A stretch of DNA of 44,752 nucleotides from Nemertoderma westbladi (Eukaryota; Xenacoelomorpha; Nemertodermatida; Nemertodermatidae). The stretch spans positions 1 to 44,752 of the forward strand of contig JAUCBJ010004764.1 in the NCBI GenBank assembly GCA_032718475.1. Reading direction: 5' to 3'. The position numbers and the translations under genes are program-made. Every line of letters begins with the position of its first letter. Position 1 is the first letter of the stretch. The notes beneath the pieces are model-generated. The model made no database searches and was not told the DNA's origin. It saw nothing but the letters and a program-made list of their open reading frames with translations. Positions 1 to 10,200 of the stretch are shown one piece after another.

Positions 1-266
1 TTACCGGGTTACAAGAGTACTGGCCTATACCCCACTTAAAACTCATGTACGGGCAGACACGGTGGCTTACTTCGGCCACAATTTATAAATTTTGTTGTAG
101 TAGATAAGAAACTAAATTAGGTTGTTTGTAAATAATAAAATAAACTAAATTAAGTAATAATTCGGATTGGTTGGAAAAAAAAAATAAATTTCAATAATAT
201 TTGATTGATTGATATAATTAATCGAACTATATTTAGATTTTATATGTGTTTAACTTCCATAGATTG
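1..266. other. AT-rich flanking DNA, no gene seen
   Basis: Low-complexity A/T-rich sequence without an open frame of note or a recognisable repeat. It leads into the inverted repeat that starts near 267. Confidence 0.5.
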
Positions 267-444
267 TATAAATTAATATAGTAATTAAACAGGACTTTGC
301 CTCCGTGGTGTAGTGGTTAGCATACCTGAACGTTTATCTGGAGACGCGGGTTCAATCCCCGCTGGTGGCGAATTCATTTTTTCCGCTCCATTTGCTATAG
401 AGTTGGATCATCCTTAGTCCTGTTTAATTACTTATTAATTTATA
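267..444. repeat. Inverted repeat (MITE-like) enclosing a tRNA-like core
   Basis: The left arm at 267-296 (ending GTAATTAAACAGGACT) is matched in reverse complement by 416-444, with a single one-base indel over about 30 bases. The two arms flank a 73-base tRNA-shaped sequence at 299-371 and a short AT-rich stretch. No transposase is present, so if mobile the element would be non-autonomous. Seen directly: arms and core. Inferred: that it is a transposable unit. Confidence 0.6.
299..371 (+). tRNA. tRNA-like sequence, probably a pseudogene or SINE head
   Basis: The sequence folds as a cloverleaf. The 7-bp acceptor is GCCTCCG against TGGTGGC with one T-T mismatch. There is a D arm with the A-box-like TAGTGGTTAG and a 5-bp anticodon stem with one T-T mismatch. 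The T arm is perfect (GCGGG, loop TTCAATC, CCCGC). By position the anticodon would be GTT (Asn). However, position 33 is C instead of the near-universal T and position 37 is T instead of a purine. The overall sequence resembles Val/Asp tRNAs more than Asn. These defects, and its place inside an inverted repeat, argue for a tRNA-derived repeat and not a working tRNA gene. Confidence 0.4.
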
Positions 445-864
445 TTTAGATTTAATCTAAATTTTAATTTATTTAAGTATTATTTAATTATTAGATTATA
501 ATTTGACTATTTAATTTTAATGATCTAATAAGACTAATTTTGATTGGTTGAAAAAAATATATGAACTAAATTACCTGGATTTCTGATTGGTTGTACAGTT
601 ACTACTGTAGGTTACTACTTTTAAAATTAGGTTCATTTACGGTTGTTGTTATCACAAATAGGCAGTTATTAATTCTCGGAGATGAAATAATGATATATTT
701 ATTTAAATCCTATACATGTATATTGAATGGGACAATCTTTTAGGTTCGTTAAGCCAAGGAATGCCTCTGTTCACCACCATGGACGATCTTCCACAGTAAA
801 CCCTTCCACTCTATTTCCCAAGTTGCTTTGGTTCCCATTTACGGATCAAAGGATGAAAGCCGGG
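445..864. other. AT-rich spacer, no gene seen
   Basis: A/T-rich sequence with no supported coding region, repeat or RNA. It becomes GC-richer towards the repeat cluster that follows. Confidence 0.45.
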
Positions 865-1372
865 GTTGGGCTAGGCTGTAGCGGTACGCAGCAAACTTCG
901 CCCACGAGAAAGCATCGCCCGCGTCCAATCTTTGCCCGGAGCAATCTTCGCCCTCAATATGAGCAACTATCGCCCGGCGGAAACCTTCGCCCGGGCAATC
1001 TTCGCCTGCAGGCATTCTTCGCCCGCGAGTTACCTTCGCCCCATAAACAATCGTTGTTTTGGTTAGAAAAAGCCGTCTCTGTAACCTGCTCCTTTCCCTC
1101 AATTAGTAACACTATCGTTTATTGTTTTGGTTAGAAAAAGCCGTCTCTGTAACCTGCTCCTTTCCCTCAATTTGTTACTAAAATGGTTACTAACACAAAT
1201 CTTATTTTTGGCGAAGGTTGCTCGCGGGCGAAGATTGCCTTGCGGGCGAAGGTTTCCCCCGACGCGGGCGAAGGTTGTAGGCCTACGCGGGCGAAGATTG
1301 CCTTGCGGGCGAAGGTTTCCCCCGACGCGGGCGAAGGTTGTAGGCCTACGCGGGCGAAGATTGCACCCTACC
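865..1372. repeat. GC-rich inverted arrays around a duplicated core
   Basis: On the left (about 895-1040) the motif CTTCGCCCGC recurs in degenerate form. On the right (about 1207-1370) its reverse complement GCGGGCGAAGGTT recurs, there organised as 63-bp tandem units starting at 1224, 1287 and 1350 with internal ~20-bp subrepeats. Between them a ~59-base segment (TTGTTTTGGTTAGAAAAAG...) occurs twice in direct orientation, at about 1051-1109 and 1119-1177. Part of this core reappears in reverse orientation at 19406-19455 inside a foldback element in SNRNP200 intron 1. Short open frames across it come from GC-rich repetition, not genes. Confidence 0.6.
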
Positions 1373-1382
1373 GCTGTAGCAT

Positions 1383-1480
1383 TTAGATCATCGTGCCCAT
1401 ATAGTGTTGCCACATCTAGGGATCGAACCAGGGCTTACTGAATCGCTGCCCAGGAATGTCATCACCAGAAGACCAAGATG
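1383..1480 (-). repeat. Possible SINE fragment with a B-box
   Basis: Read on the minus strand it contains CCTGGTTCGATCCCTAG, a good pol III B-box (GGTTCGATCCC). Upstream is a weak A-box-like TGGTCTTCTGGTGATG. No acceptor stem can be formed, so this is at best a tRNA-derived SINE remnant. Confidence 0.35.
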
Positions 1481-1499
1481 CTTATTAGTTATAGTAATC

Positions 1500-2560
1500 A
1501 GATACGAATTACTACATTAGTCAATATATAGCCCTATCATATTAAAAATGACAAATCTCATATCCTAGAATTAAAATCTGCCAAACATTAAACCCTATTT
1601 TGGCCTGGGCGGATTATTTTAGAAATTTCTGATATCATTGAGTCAGGTTTGTTGGAAAACCTGAGATTTCGTATCTTTTTTCCTAAAATTTAATGGACTA
1701 TGCAACAGAGCAAATGCCATTTATATGGATAATGTGATAGTTTTTGTGCGGTGGTCCCTTTCTGGCACCAATAATCTCCAGTATTTTTCTTGGTAAAATT
1801 TTCATAAGTTATTATGGCTCACTGAAATTGATTTATATGCGGTATATAGCGATGTTTTTGGGCACTGATCACGAATATTGAACTCAAGTATAATAACATT
1901 TAGGAAATTGTTGGTAATTGTGAATGTGCTTCCTGGGGCACGAAAAAATCTAGTAGTGCAAATGTGTAAATGAAAAATCACCACAAAATCAAATTAATTT
2001 GGGATGCTGATCACGAATATGACACTGAAATATATCGTACATTGTTGATTAGGGCATTTTGGAATATGTGTCAATTGCGCGGCACGAAAAATACAAGTTA
2101 GAGCACAAATTTCATAATCACAAATCATTACCAAATCAACCTGATTTTAAGACATTATGGGTTTTCTGGAACGCTGGTCACGAATATGACACTCAAAAAT
2201 ATCGTAATATCCAACCAAATTGGATTTTTGCCTTTTGAAATTTTATGCTACTTGTATTTTTCGTCATACAAGACAAACACCAAAAACTATAGTTGCGTTA
2301 CCACGAATGATTTTTAACGAGTTTGTATTGTGATCAGCGTCCTTGAAATCCAGTAGGCCTATACTGTCAGTTTCAGAATTACCAAATCAAATGCAAAAAT
2401 AACAGTTTGTAAATTTTTGCTACTTGTACTTTTCGTTCTGTGGCACCAAAATTGGGTTTCCATTTCCAGAAATATTTATAACTACAGTAGTTTCATCGCG
2501 ATCAGCGACCTCGATAACTCGTTAAGCCGTATACCTCCAGAATTATCAACCCAAGCACAA
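1500..2560. repeat. Diverged tandem repeats of roughly 150 bases
   Basis: The phrase TGATCACGAATATNNNACTNAA recurs near 1866, 2008 and 2178. The companion motif GGCACGAAAAATA (or its GTACTTTTCGT complement) recurs near 1937, 2080 and 2425. This gives a period of about 145-170 bases with strong decay. No coding potential was found. Probably an old satellite-like or TE-internal repeat. Confidence 0.4.
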
Positions 2561-2599
2561 ATTCTTTTAGTTTGACATCTATTTACTTAATTAAATAAA

Positions 2600-3200
2600 A
2601 ATCCGGTGTTGGAGTCCGTCCCCTTACCCCTAACAGGGGCTCTGCCCCCCAGAAACCGCTGGGGCGGCGCCCTCAGACCAAGTAATAAACTTTACAATTT
2701 GCACGCACCATAGAAATTAAATTCCTGGATCCGCCTCTGACTCCATGTTAAATAAATAGATGTTCTGGAATGAATATTTACAACATGGGCTAAAAGGCAG
2801 GTTTACACATGGCAACATTTTTGAGCATCTTTACCAGTAACTTGTAGATCAACTCAGTTTGCCGATCTGTAAATAAAGTTGCAGTTTTACGGCAACGTAA
2901 GGAGTTTGCGAGGGTGAATTAAAGCAGGATAGTCAAATTTTCAAGATTTTTTTTTTATTTTCAGGAAATTGTCAAGTTTTTTTGTAAATAATTTCATGGT
3001 TGTTTATTCTTTACTACCCTTACCATTTGAATTTTATGAATTGTATGTGCTCTATATGCATTTTATGAACTGTGAATTTTATGAATTTTTTTAGACCATG
3101 CCTGGATCCCAAGGGGGGGGGGGGGGGGGGGTGGGGGGGGGGCTCAAGCCCCCCTACCCCCCCCCCCCCCCCTTGCCTGCGCCACTGGCATATGTAGACA
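2600..3200. repeat. Transposon-like fragment and G/C homopolymer hairpin
   Basis: At 2620-2740 a GC-rich island (GTCCGTCCCCTTACCCC ... CCTGGATCCGCC) stands out from AT-rich surroundings and looks like a TE fragment of unknown family. At about 3113-3172 a G tract interrupted by one T is followed, after CTCAAG, by a C tract. The two are complementary and can fold back. TE identity is inferred only from composition and phrases such as CCTGGATCC. Confidence 0.35.
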
Positions 3201-3427
3201 CCATAAAATGTAAGTAGTTTTCAATATATTGCATCCAATAACCATATTGGTTATTGGATAAAAAACATAACAAATTGCACAAAATTCAATATTATGGTTC
3301 TGCACCATAATATGGTGCATAAAACAGTGCCGGTGGATCCAGCAGCAACATAACTCTTCAATATCGCACGGTGAGCCTTACACAGTGCCGGCTGAGTTAT
3401 GGGAATTCGAAGTTGAAATGTATTTGC

Positions 3428-3905
3428 TTCAGCTGCAGGCCATTTATTCTATTTAATAAATACACAATATTCTGGAACATGATGTTTATCTCATAAGAAG
3501 CTAGCAACAATGCTGAGTATTATAAGTATTTTGCAAGTATTAGCTTTTATTCTATTAAATATACACCCCATGTTCTAGAAGATTTTGTTTATGTATGAAT
3601 ATCCACGTACTAGTATCATTATATATAATATATTCTATATAATGATACTAGTACGTGGATATTCATACATAAACAAAATGTTCTAGAACATGGGGTGTAT
3701 ATTTAATAGAATAAAAGCTAATACTTGCAAAATTCGAATACTCAGTACTCGGCTATTTCCAAACCAAATTCAGATATCTTTACATATTTGGAATCCTTGC
3801 ACGGCCATCTTTCCATTCCTACCAATAAATTACTATAAGGTTGAAGAATAACTGCAGTACGATACGATTGGTGTAATATCGCCGGAGAACTGAATTACAA
3901 CATAG
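3428..3905. mobile_element. Foldback element with a 233-bp palindrome
   Basis: It opens with TTTATTCTATTTAATAAATA and an ATTCTGGAACAT motif also found at 19096 and 34547. Inside it, 3513-3745 is a nearly perfect palindrome centred near 3629, each arm carrying TTTATTCTATTAAATATACA and GTTCTAGAA. The right part (about 3760-3900) is homologous to 19320-19350 plus 19576-19640. No open reading frame is present, so this would be a non-autonomous element mobilised in trans, if mobile at all. Confidence 0.6.
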
Positions 3906-4092
3906 GCACCACTGCATTATAACGACACCCCCAGCACTGCATTTTACATTATAATTTGATAATATACATCTGGCTGTAGGCAGTTTGATAATAGACATAT
4001 TTCATCATGTGGCTGTAGGCAGGTTAGTAAAGGTGCAGCTTACAGAGGCAAGAGAGGCGAGTCAGGGGAACAGGTTGGAATTTATGTAGAGT

Positions 4093-4860
4093 TTGCTCAA
4101 TACAGTATGTGTGGCGAGCATTAATGATCCTGGCGCGGATCAACAGGGTCGTGTGCGTGTGGCGCGCATTGAGGATCCTGGCGCGCATATGGACAGATGG
4201 ATGTCATGTAACAGTTCAGTAGCAATGCACTGGCAACATACGACATATCCACTGTCACTCTACTTGAAATTATATCAGTATGTTTAAAAAGAGTTAAAAA
4301 TTTTCGCTCGCTTCGCTCGCGTTTATAATTATTTATATCCTGCTCATATCCATTATGCCATTATTTTAATATCCCTGTTCGGATTAGGCTTCTGTATCTG
4401 TTTATTAACCTACATGAGTTGTTCCAATTGTTCAAACCAATATAAAACCACATTCTCATGCTTGCTACACTAAACTTTCTTAACTTAATCCATAATCACA
4501 TTATATATTTAAAAACAGTTGGTAGGCCTACTATCAGACTATAAATGTTAAAATTTTCTTGCTTGCTACACTCGCAATTTAATCACATTCTGTATTTAAA
4601 AACATTCGGTTCACCTACTATCTGACTAATAAGTACAGAAGTAATACTGTATTAATCTTAATATTTCTGCAAAATTTCTTTGCTCGCTACGCTCGCCTTT
4701 TAATATTTTAATACCTGAATACTGTCGGTCACCTAGGTCTGCTGCAGTCCTGCAGTATGAACTGATAAATTAGTACCTACAATATATATAATACAGCTGT
4801 ATAGTCAGACAATCAGACAGTAAACCTACCTAATAATTGCAAAATTTTTTGGTGAATGGT
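4093..4860. repeat. Diverged tandem repeats with CTCGCTNCGCTCGC motifs
   Basis: A short duplication (GGCGNGCATTNANGATCCTGG) lies at about 4113-4185. After it, blocks near 4306, 4560 and 4680 each carry a variant of TTGCTCGCTACGCTCGC followed by AT-rich sequence and a GGTNCACCTA or GGTAGGCCTAC phrase. This suggests an imperfect repeat with a period of roughly 120 to 250 bases. No gene is supported. Confidence 0.35.
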
Positions 4861-5558
4861 TGGCGCTCATTGAATGTCATGGCTGGCGCGCTTTTCGTTT
4901 TACCAGAACCCGTGTGGCGCGCTTTTTGTTTTTGTCAATATTCCATAGGCCTATAGGGCCGGAACCAAAACAATAAACGAAAGTTAACACGTAATACAAG
5001 ATTATGTAGGCCTACCAGTATAGTATCTGTACCGGTATACTGGTATATAAGTGCTGGGGTGTCGTTATAAACTGATAAAGCAGTAAAGCAGTAGTGCCTA
5101 CAACAAAATATATTCCAGGACGTGGTGTATCGTATCAACATCAATCAATACGTGTAAAATAGGCATACCGGTGTACCAATTTAATTCAATTCAATTATAC
5201 TATACCGGTACCGTTACTCCGTTACCATGCACTGTCTGACTATCTGACTGTCCTCAGGTCCTCTAACTGTCTAAATGTCTAACTTAAAATTTGATAGTAG
5301 CCTACAATTCTACCAGTCCAGCAGTCTTGCAGTCTACAGGTCTACGCAGTTCAGTTCTATTCTCTCACGTCTGCACGTTCGTTCGGAGTCTTTAGGCATT
5401 AGGCCTGCCACTGCTACCAGCACCAGCCTACTGCGTTACTACAGTACTAGGAACTAGGGCCCACTGCTACTGGATTGCAATTACGGAATTACTGGATTAA
5501 TTAATGCGTTCCTCAAGCCAGCAAGCTCTCACGCACAGGCTGACAGGTGCAATAAATA
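4861..5558 (+). other. Region upstream of SNRNP200 (5' UTR and presumed promoter)
   Basis: The stretch before the SNRNP200 start has several ACCGGTAC-type palindromic motifs (5030-5045, 5165-5215) and GGCGCGC motifs near 4890 and 4915, but no element I can assign as a core promoter. An in-frame TAA at 5553-5555 lies just before the start codon. A transcription start cannot be placed from sequence alone. Confidence 0.35.
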
Positions 5559-7280
5559 ATGGCTGATGCAACCGCTCGTTCCCTTCAGTACGAGTACAAA
5601 CAGAACTCGAATCTTGTCCTCCAAGTAGATCGATCACTCATCGACAATAAACGAACCAAAGATGAAGCGACGGGCTTCGTCGCCTCCCTTGTGGGGAAAC
5701 TGGGGGGCTCCAAAATGGGCGATCGCGCCCTCAAGTCCCGACCTCCTCAGATGGACGAACGTCGCCAAAAACGGCAGAAACGAGACGACACAAAGACTTT
5801 AATCAGTAGTGGGAAACCCTCGACACTGTCACATAATATTGGCGACATTCACGGGATCTTCTATCGCCCAAAAACCCAAGAAACCCGACAGATTTACGAT
5901 ATTTTGTTGACATTCATCCAGGAGGGGCTTGGAGATCAACCCCGGGATATTCTGTGCGGAGCCGCTGATGAAGTCCTCGTGACTCTAAAGAACGAGAAAC
6001 TTAAAGATAAAGAGAAAAGGAGGGAAGTTGAGAAACTAATTGGTGGATTGGCGGAGGAGCGATTCGCGTTGTTGGTGAATCTCGGGAGGAAGATCACAGA
6101 CTGGGGAGGAGCTGGGGGAGGCGATAAGGAGGAGGAAGAAGACGGGATGGACGAGACCTACGGGGTTAATGTACAGTTTGAGGAAAGCGAAGAAGAAGAG
6201 GATGAAGATAAGTTCGGGGAAGTTCAAGAAAAACAGTCGGACTCTGAGTCGGAGGCAGACGACGGGGCACTGCGGACTCTTAGCGAGGGAGCTGGCGGGT
6301 TTCGTGCCGATAAACACCGCGGGTTGCAACCGGTCGACATCGACGCCCACTGGTTGCAACGACAACTCGGTCGTTTCTACGACGACGCCATCGTCTCCCA
6401 GAAGCTCTCCAAGGACGTCGTCGGGATACTCCGCTCGTCAGACGATGACCGCGAGATTGAGAACCAACTCGTTTTGCTTCTCGGGTTCGACCAGTTCGAG
6501 TTCATAAAGACTTTGCGAACCAACCGCGACATGGTGCTGTACTGCACTCTGTTGGCCCAGGCCCAGTCCGACTCAGAGCGGAAACGCCTCCGCTCCGAGA
6601 TGGCGGAAGAGCCGAGACTATCGGGGTTGCTAACGGAGTTAGCCGGAGGAGTTAGCGACTCCTCCGCGCAGAGCTCCTCCCGGAAGGTGAAACCGATCGA
6701 CGACGTCCTCATGGAGATCTCCACGGACTACTCGAACCGTAGTAAACACCTCGTAGAGATGGAGGACCTCGTCTTCCCACAGGGGAGTCATCTAATGGCG
6801 AACAAACGGTGTCAACTACCCGACGGCTCCTACCGGAAGCAGCACAAGGGCTACGAGGAGGTCCACGTCCCCGCGCTCAAACCGAAACCATTCGGATCCG
6901 CGGAGTCCCTCGTCCCGATTTCCGATCTCCCTCGCTACGCTCAGCCCGCGTTCGAAGGATTCACCTCATTGAACCGCGTTCAGTCCCGTCTCTACCGCGC
7001 CGCTATGGATACCGACGAGAATCTGCTGCTCTGCGCGCCGACTGGCGCCGGTAAGACCAACGTCGCGCTCCTCGCTATGCTCCGGGAGATCGGGAAACAC
7101 GTGAACCCAGACGGGACTATCGACATCCACTCCTTTAAGATCATCTACGTGGCCCCGATGCGCTCTCTCGTGGCCGAGATGTGCGGCAGTTTCGGGAAGC
7201 GACTCGGACCCTACGGGATTGTTGTTAACGAACTAACTGGGGACCATCAACTCAACCGCGAGCAGATAACCGCCACACAG
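5559..7280 (+). CDS. SNRNP200: SNRNP200/BRR2 U5 snRNP helicase, coding exon 1 (residues 1-574)
   Basis: First of three coding exons of the Ski2-like RNA helicase that unwinds U4/U6 during spliceosome activation and acts again in later steps, in the nucleus as part of U5 snRNP. The start is fixed by an in-frame TAA at 5553 and a good initiation context (A at -3, G at +4). The product begins [18 protein letters not shown], as in other BRR2 proteins. The N-terminal region includes a regulatory part with an acidic stretch (about residues 190-235, EEEEDG ... [11 protein letters not shown]). It is followed by the start of the N-terminal helicase cassette with Walker A APTGAGKT at 493-500 (K499) and motif Ia [10 protein letters not shown]. 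The exon ends [17 protein letters not shown] at CAG|GTAAGG in phase 0. Its last ~41 bases are the seed of the tandem array that fills the following intron. Reading on past 7280 would meet a stop at 7308-7310. Confidence 0.96.
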
Positions 7281-10200
7281 GTAAGGAACTCATTGGGAAC
7301 CATCAACTGAACCGCGAGCAGATAACCGCCACACAGGTAAGGAACTCCTTGGGACCATCAACTGAACCGCGAGCAGATAACCGCCACACAGGTAAGGAAC
7401 TCAATTGGGACCATCAACTGAACCGCGAGCAGATAACCGCCACACAGGTAAGGAACTCCTTGGGGACCATCAACTGAACCGCGAGCAGATAACCGCCACA
7501 CAGGTAAGGAACTCCTTGGGACCATCAACTGAACCGCGAGCAGATAACCGCCACACAGGTAAGGAACTCCTTGGGACCATCAACTGAACCGCGAGCAGAT
7601 AACCGCCACACAGGTAAGGAACTCATTGGGACCATCAACTGAACCGCGAGCAGATAACCGCCACACAGGTAAGGAACTCCTTGGACCATCAACTGAACCG
7701 CGAGCAGATAACCGCCACACAGGTAAGGAACTCCTTGGGGACCATCAACTGAACCGCGAGCAGATAACCGCCACACAGGTAAGGAACTCCTTGGGGACCA
7801 TCAACTGAACCGCGAGCAGATAACCGCCACACAGGTAAGGAACTCAATTGGACCATCAACTGAACCGCGAGCAGATAACCGCCACACAGGTAAGGAACTC
7901 AATGGGACCATCAACTGAACCGCGAGCAGATAACCGCCACACAGGTAAGGAACTCCTTGGGACCATCAACTGAACCGCGAGCAGATAACCGCCACACAGG
8001 TAAGGAACTCCTTGGGACCATCAACTGAACCGCGAGCAGATAACCGCCACACAGGTAAGGAACTCCTTGGGACCATCAACTGAACCGCGAGCAGATAACC
8101 GCCACACAGGTAAGGAACTCATTGGGACCATCAACTGAACCGCGAGCAGATAACCGCCACACAGGTAAGGAACTCAATTGGGACCATCAACTGAACCGCG
8201 AGCAGATAACCGCCACACAGGTAAGGAACTCCTTGGGGACCATCAACTGAACCGCGAGCAGATAACCGCCACACAGGTAAGGAACTCCTTGGGACCATCA
8301 ACTGAACCGCGAGCAGATAACCGCCACACAGGTAAGGAACTCCTTGGGACCATCAACTGAACCGCGAGCAGATAACCGCCACACAGGTAAGGAACTCATT
8401 GGGACCATCAACTGAACCGCGAGCAGATAACCGCCACACAGGTAAGGAACTCATTGGGACCATCAACTGAACCGCGAGCAGATAACCGCCACACAGGTAA
8501 GGAACTCCTTGGGACCATCAACTGAACCGCGAGCAGATAACCGCCACACAGGTAAGGAACTCATTGGGACCATCAACTGAACCGCGAGCAGATAACCGCC
8601 ACACAGGTAAGGAACTCCTTGGGGACCATCAACTGAACCGCGAGCAGATAACCGCCACACAGGTAAGGAACTCCTTGGGGACCATCAACTGAACCGCGAG
8701 CAGATAACCGCCACACAGGTAAGGAACTCCTTGGGGACCATCAACTGAACCGCGAGCAGATAACCGCCACACAGGTAAGGAACTCCTTGGGGACCATCAA
8801 CTGAACCGCGAGCAGATAACCGCCACACAGGTAAGGAACTCATTGGGACCATCAACTGAACCGCGAGCAGATAACCGCCACACAGGTAAGGAACTCCTTG
8901 GGGACCATCAACTGAACCGCGAGCAGATAACCGCCACACAGGTAAGGAACTCATTGGGGACCATCAACTGAACCGCGAGCAGATAACCGCCACACAGGTA
9001 AGGAACTCAATTGGGACCATCAACTGAACCGCGAGCAGATAACCGCCACACAGGTAAGGAACTCCTTGGGACCATCAACTGAACCGCGAGCAGATAACCG
9101 CCACACAGGTAAGGAACTCCTTGGGGACCATCAACTGAACCGCGAGCAGATAACCGCCACACAGGTAAGGAACTCCTTGGGACCATCAACTGAACCGCGA
9201 GCAGATAACCGCCACACAGGTAAGGAACTCCTTGGGGACCATCAACTGAACCGCGAGCAGATAACCGCCACACAGGTAAGGAACTCCATGGGGACCATCA
9301 ACTGAACCGCGAGCAGATAACCGCCACACAGGTAAGGAACTCCTTGGGGACCATCAACTGAACCGCGAGCAGATAACCGCCACACAGGTAAGGAACTCCT
9401 TGGGGACCATCAACTGAACCGCGAGCAGATAACCGCCACACAGGTAAGGAACTCCTTGGGACCATCAACTGAACCGCGAGCAGATAACCGCCACACAGGT
9501 AAGGAACTCCTTGGGACCATCAACTGAACCGCGAGCAGATAACCGCCACACAGGTAAGGAACTCAATTGGGACCATCAACTGAACCGCGAGCAGATAACC
9601 GCCACACAGGTAAGGAACTCCTTGGGGACCATCAACTGAACCGCGAGCAGATAACCGCCACACAGGTAAGGAACTCCTTGGGGACCATCAACTGAACCGC
9701 GAGCAGATAACCGCCACACAGGTAAGGAACTCCTTGGGGACCATCAACTGAACCGCGAGCAGATAACCGCCACACAGGTAAGGAACTCCTTGGGGACCAT
9801 CAACTGAACCGCGAGCAGATAACCGCCACACAGGTAAGGAACTCCTTGGGGACCATCAACTGAACCGCGAGCAGATAACCGCCACACAGGTAAGGAACTC
9901 CTTGGGGACCATCAACTGAACCGCGAGCAGATAACCGCCACACAGGTAAGGAACTCCTTGGGGACCATCAACTGAACCGCGAGCAGATAACCGCCACACA
10001 GGTAAGGAACTCCTTGGGGACCATCAACTGAACCGCGAGCAGATAACCGCCACACAGGTAAGGAACTCCTTGGGGACCATCAACTGAACCGCGAGCAGAT
10101 AACCGCCACACAGGTAAGGAACTCCTTGGGGACCATCAACTGAACCGCGAGCAGATAACCGCCACACAGGTAAGGAACTCAATTGGACCATCAACTGAAC

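Noticed and set aside
299-371. Functional tRNA-Asn gene
   Set aside because: C at position 33, T at 37 and two T-T stem mismatches, with closer overall likeness to Val/Asp tRNAs; kept only as tRNA-like.
727-1441. Small genes in the GC-rich cluster
   Set aside because: The frames consist of translated GCGGGCGAAGG-type repeats on both strands without any family resemblance.
5030-5060. TATATAAG near 5042 as the SNRNP200 TATA box
   Set aside because: Over 500 bases from the start codon in AT-rich DNA with no further core promoter context; cannot be supported.
7281-7310. Exon 1 continuing to a stop at 7310, giving a truncated BRR2
   Set aside because: A strong donor at 7280 joins in phase to exon 2 with perfect family continuity; read-through is better explained as the intron.
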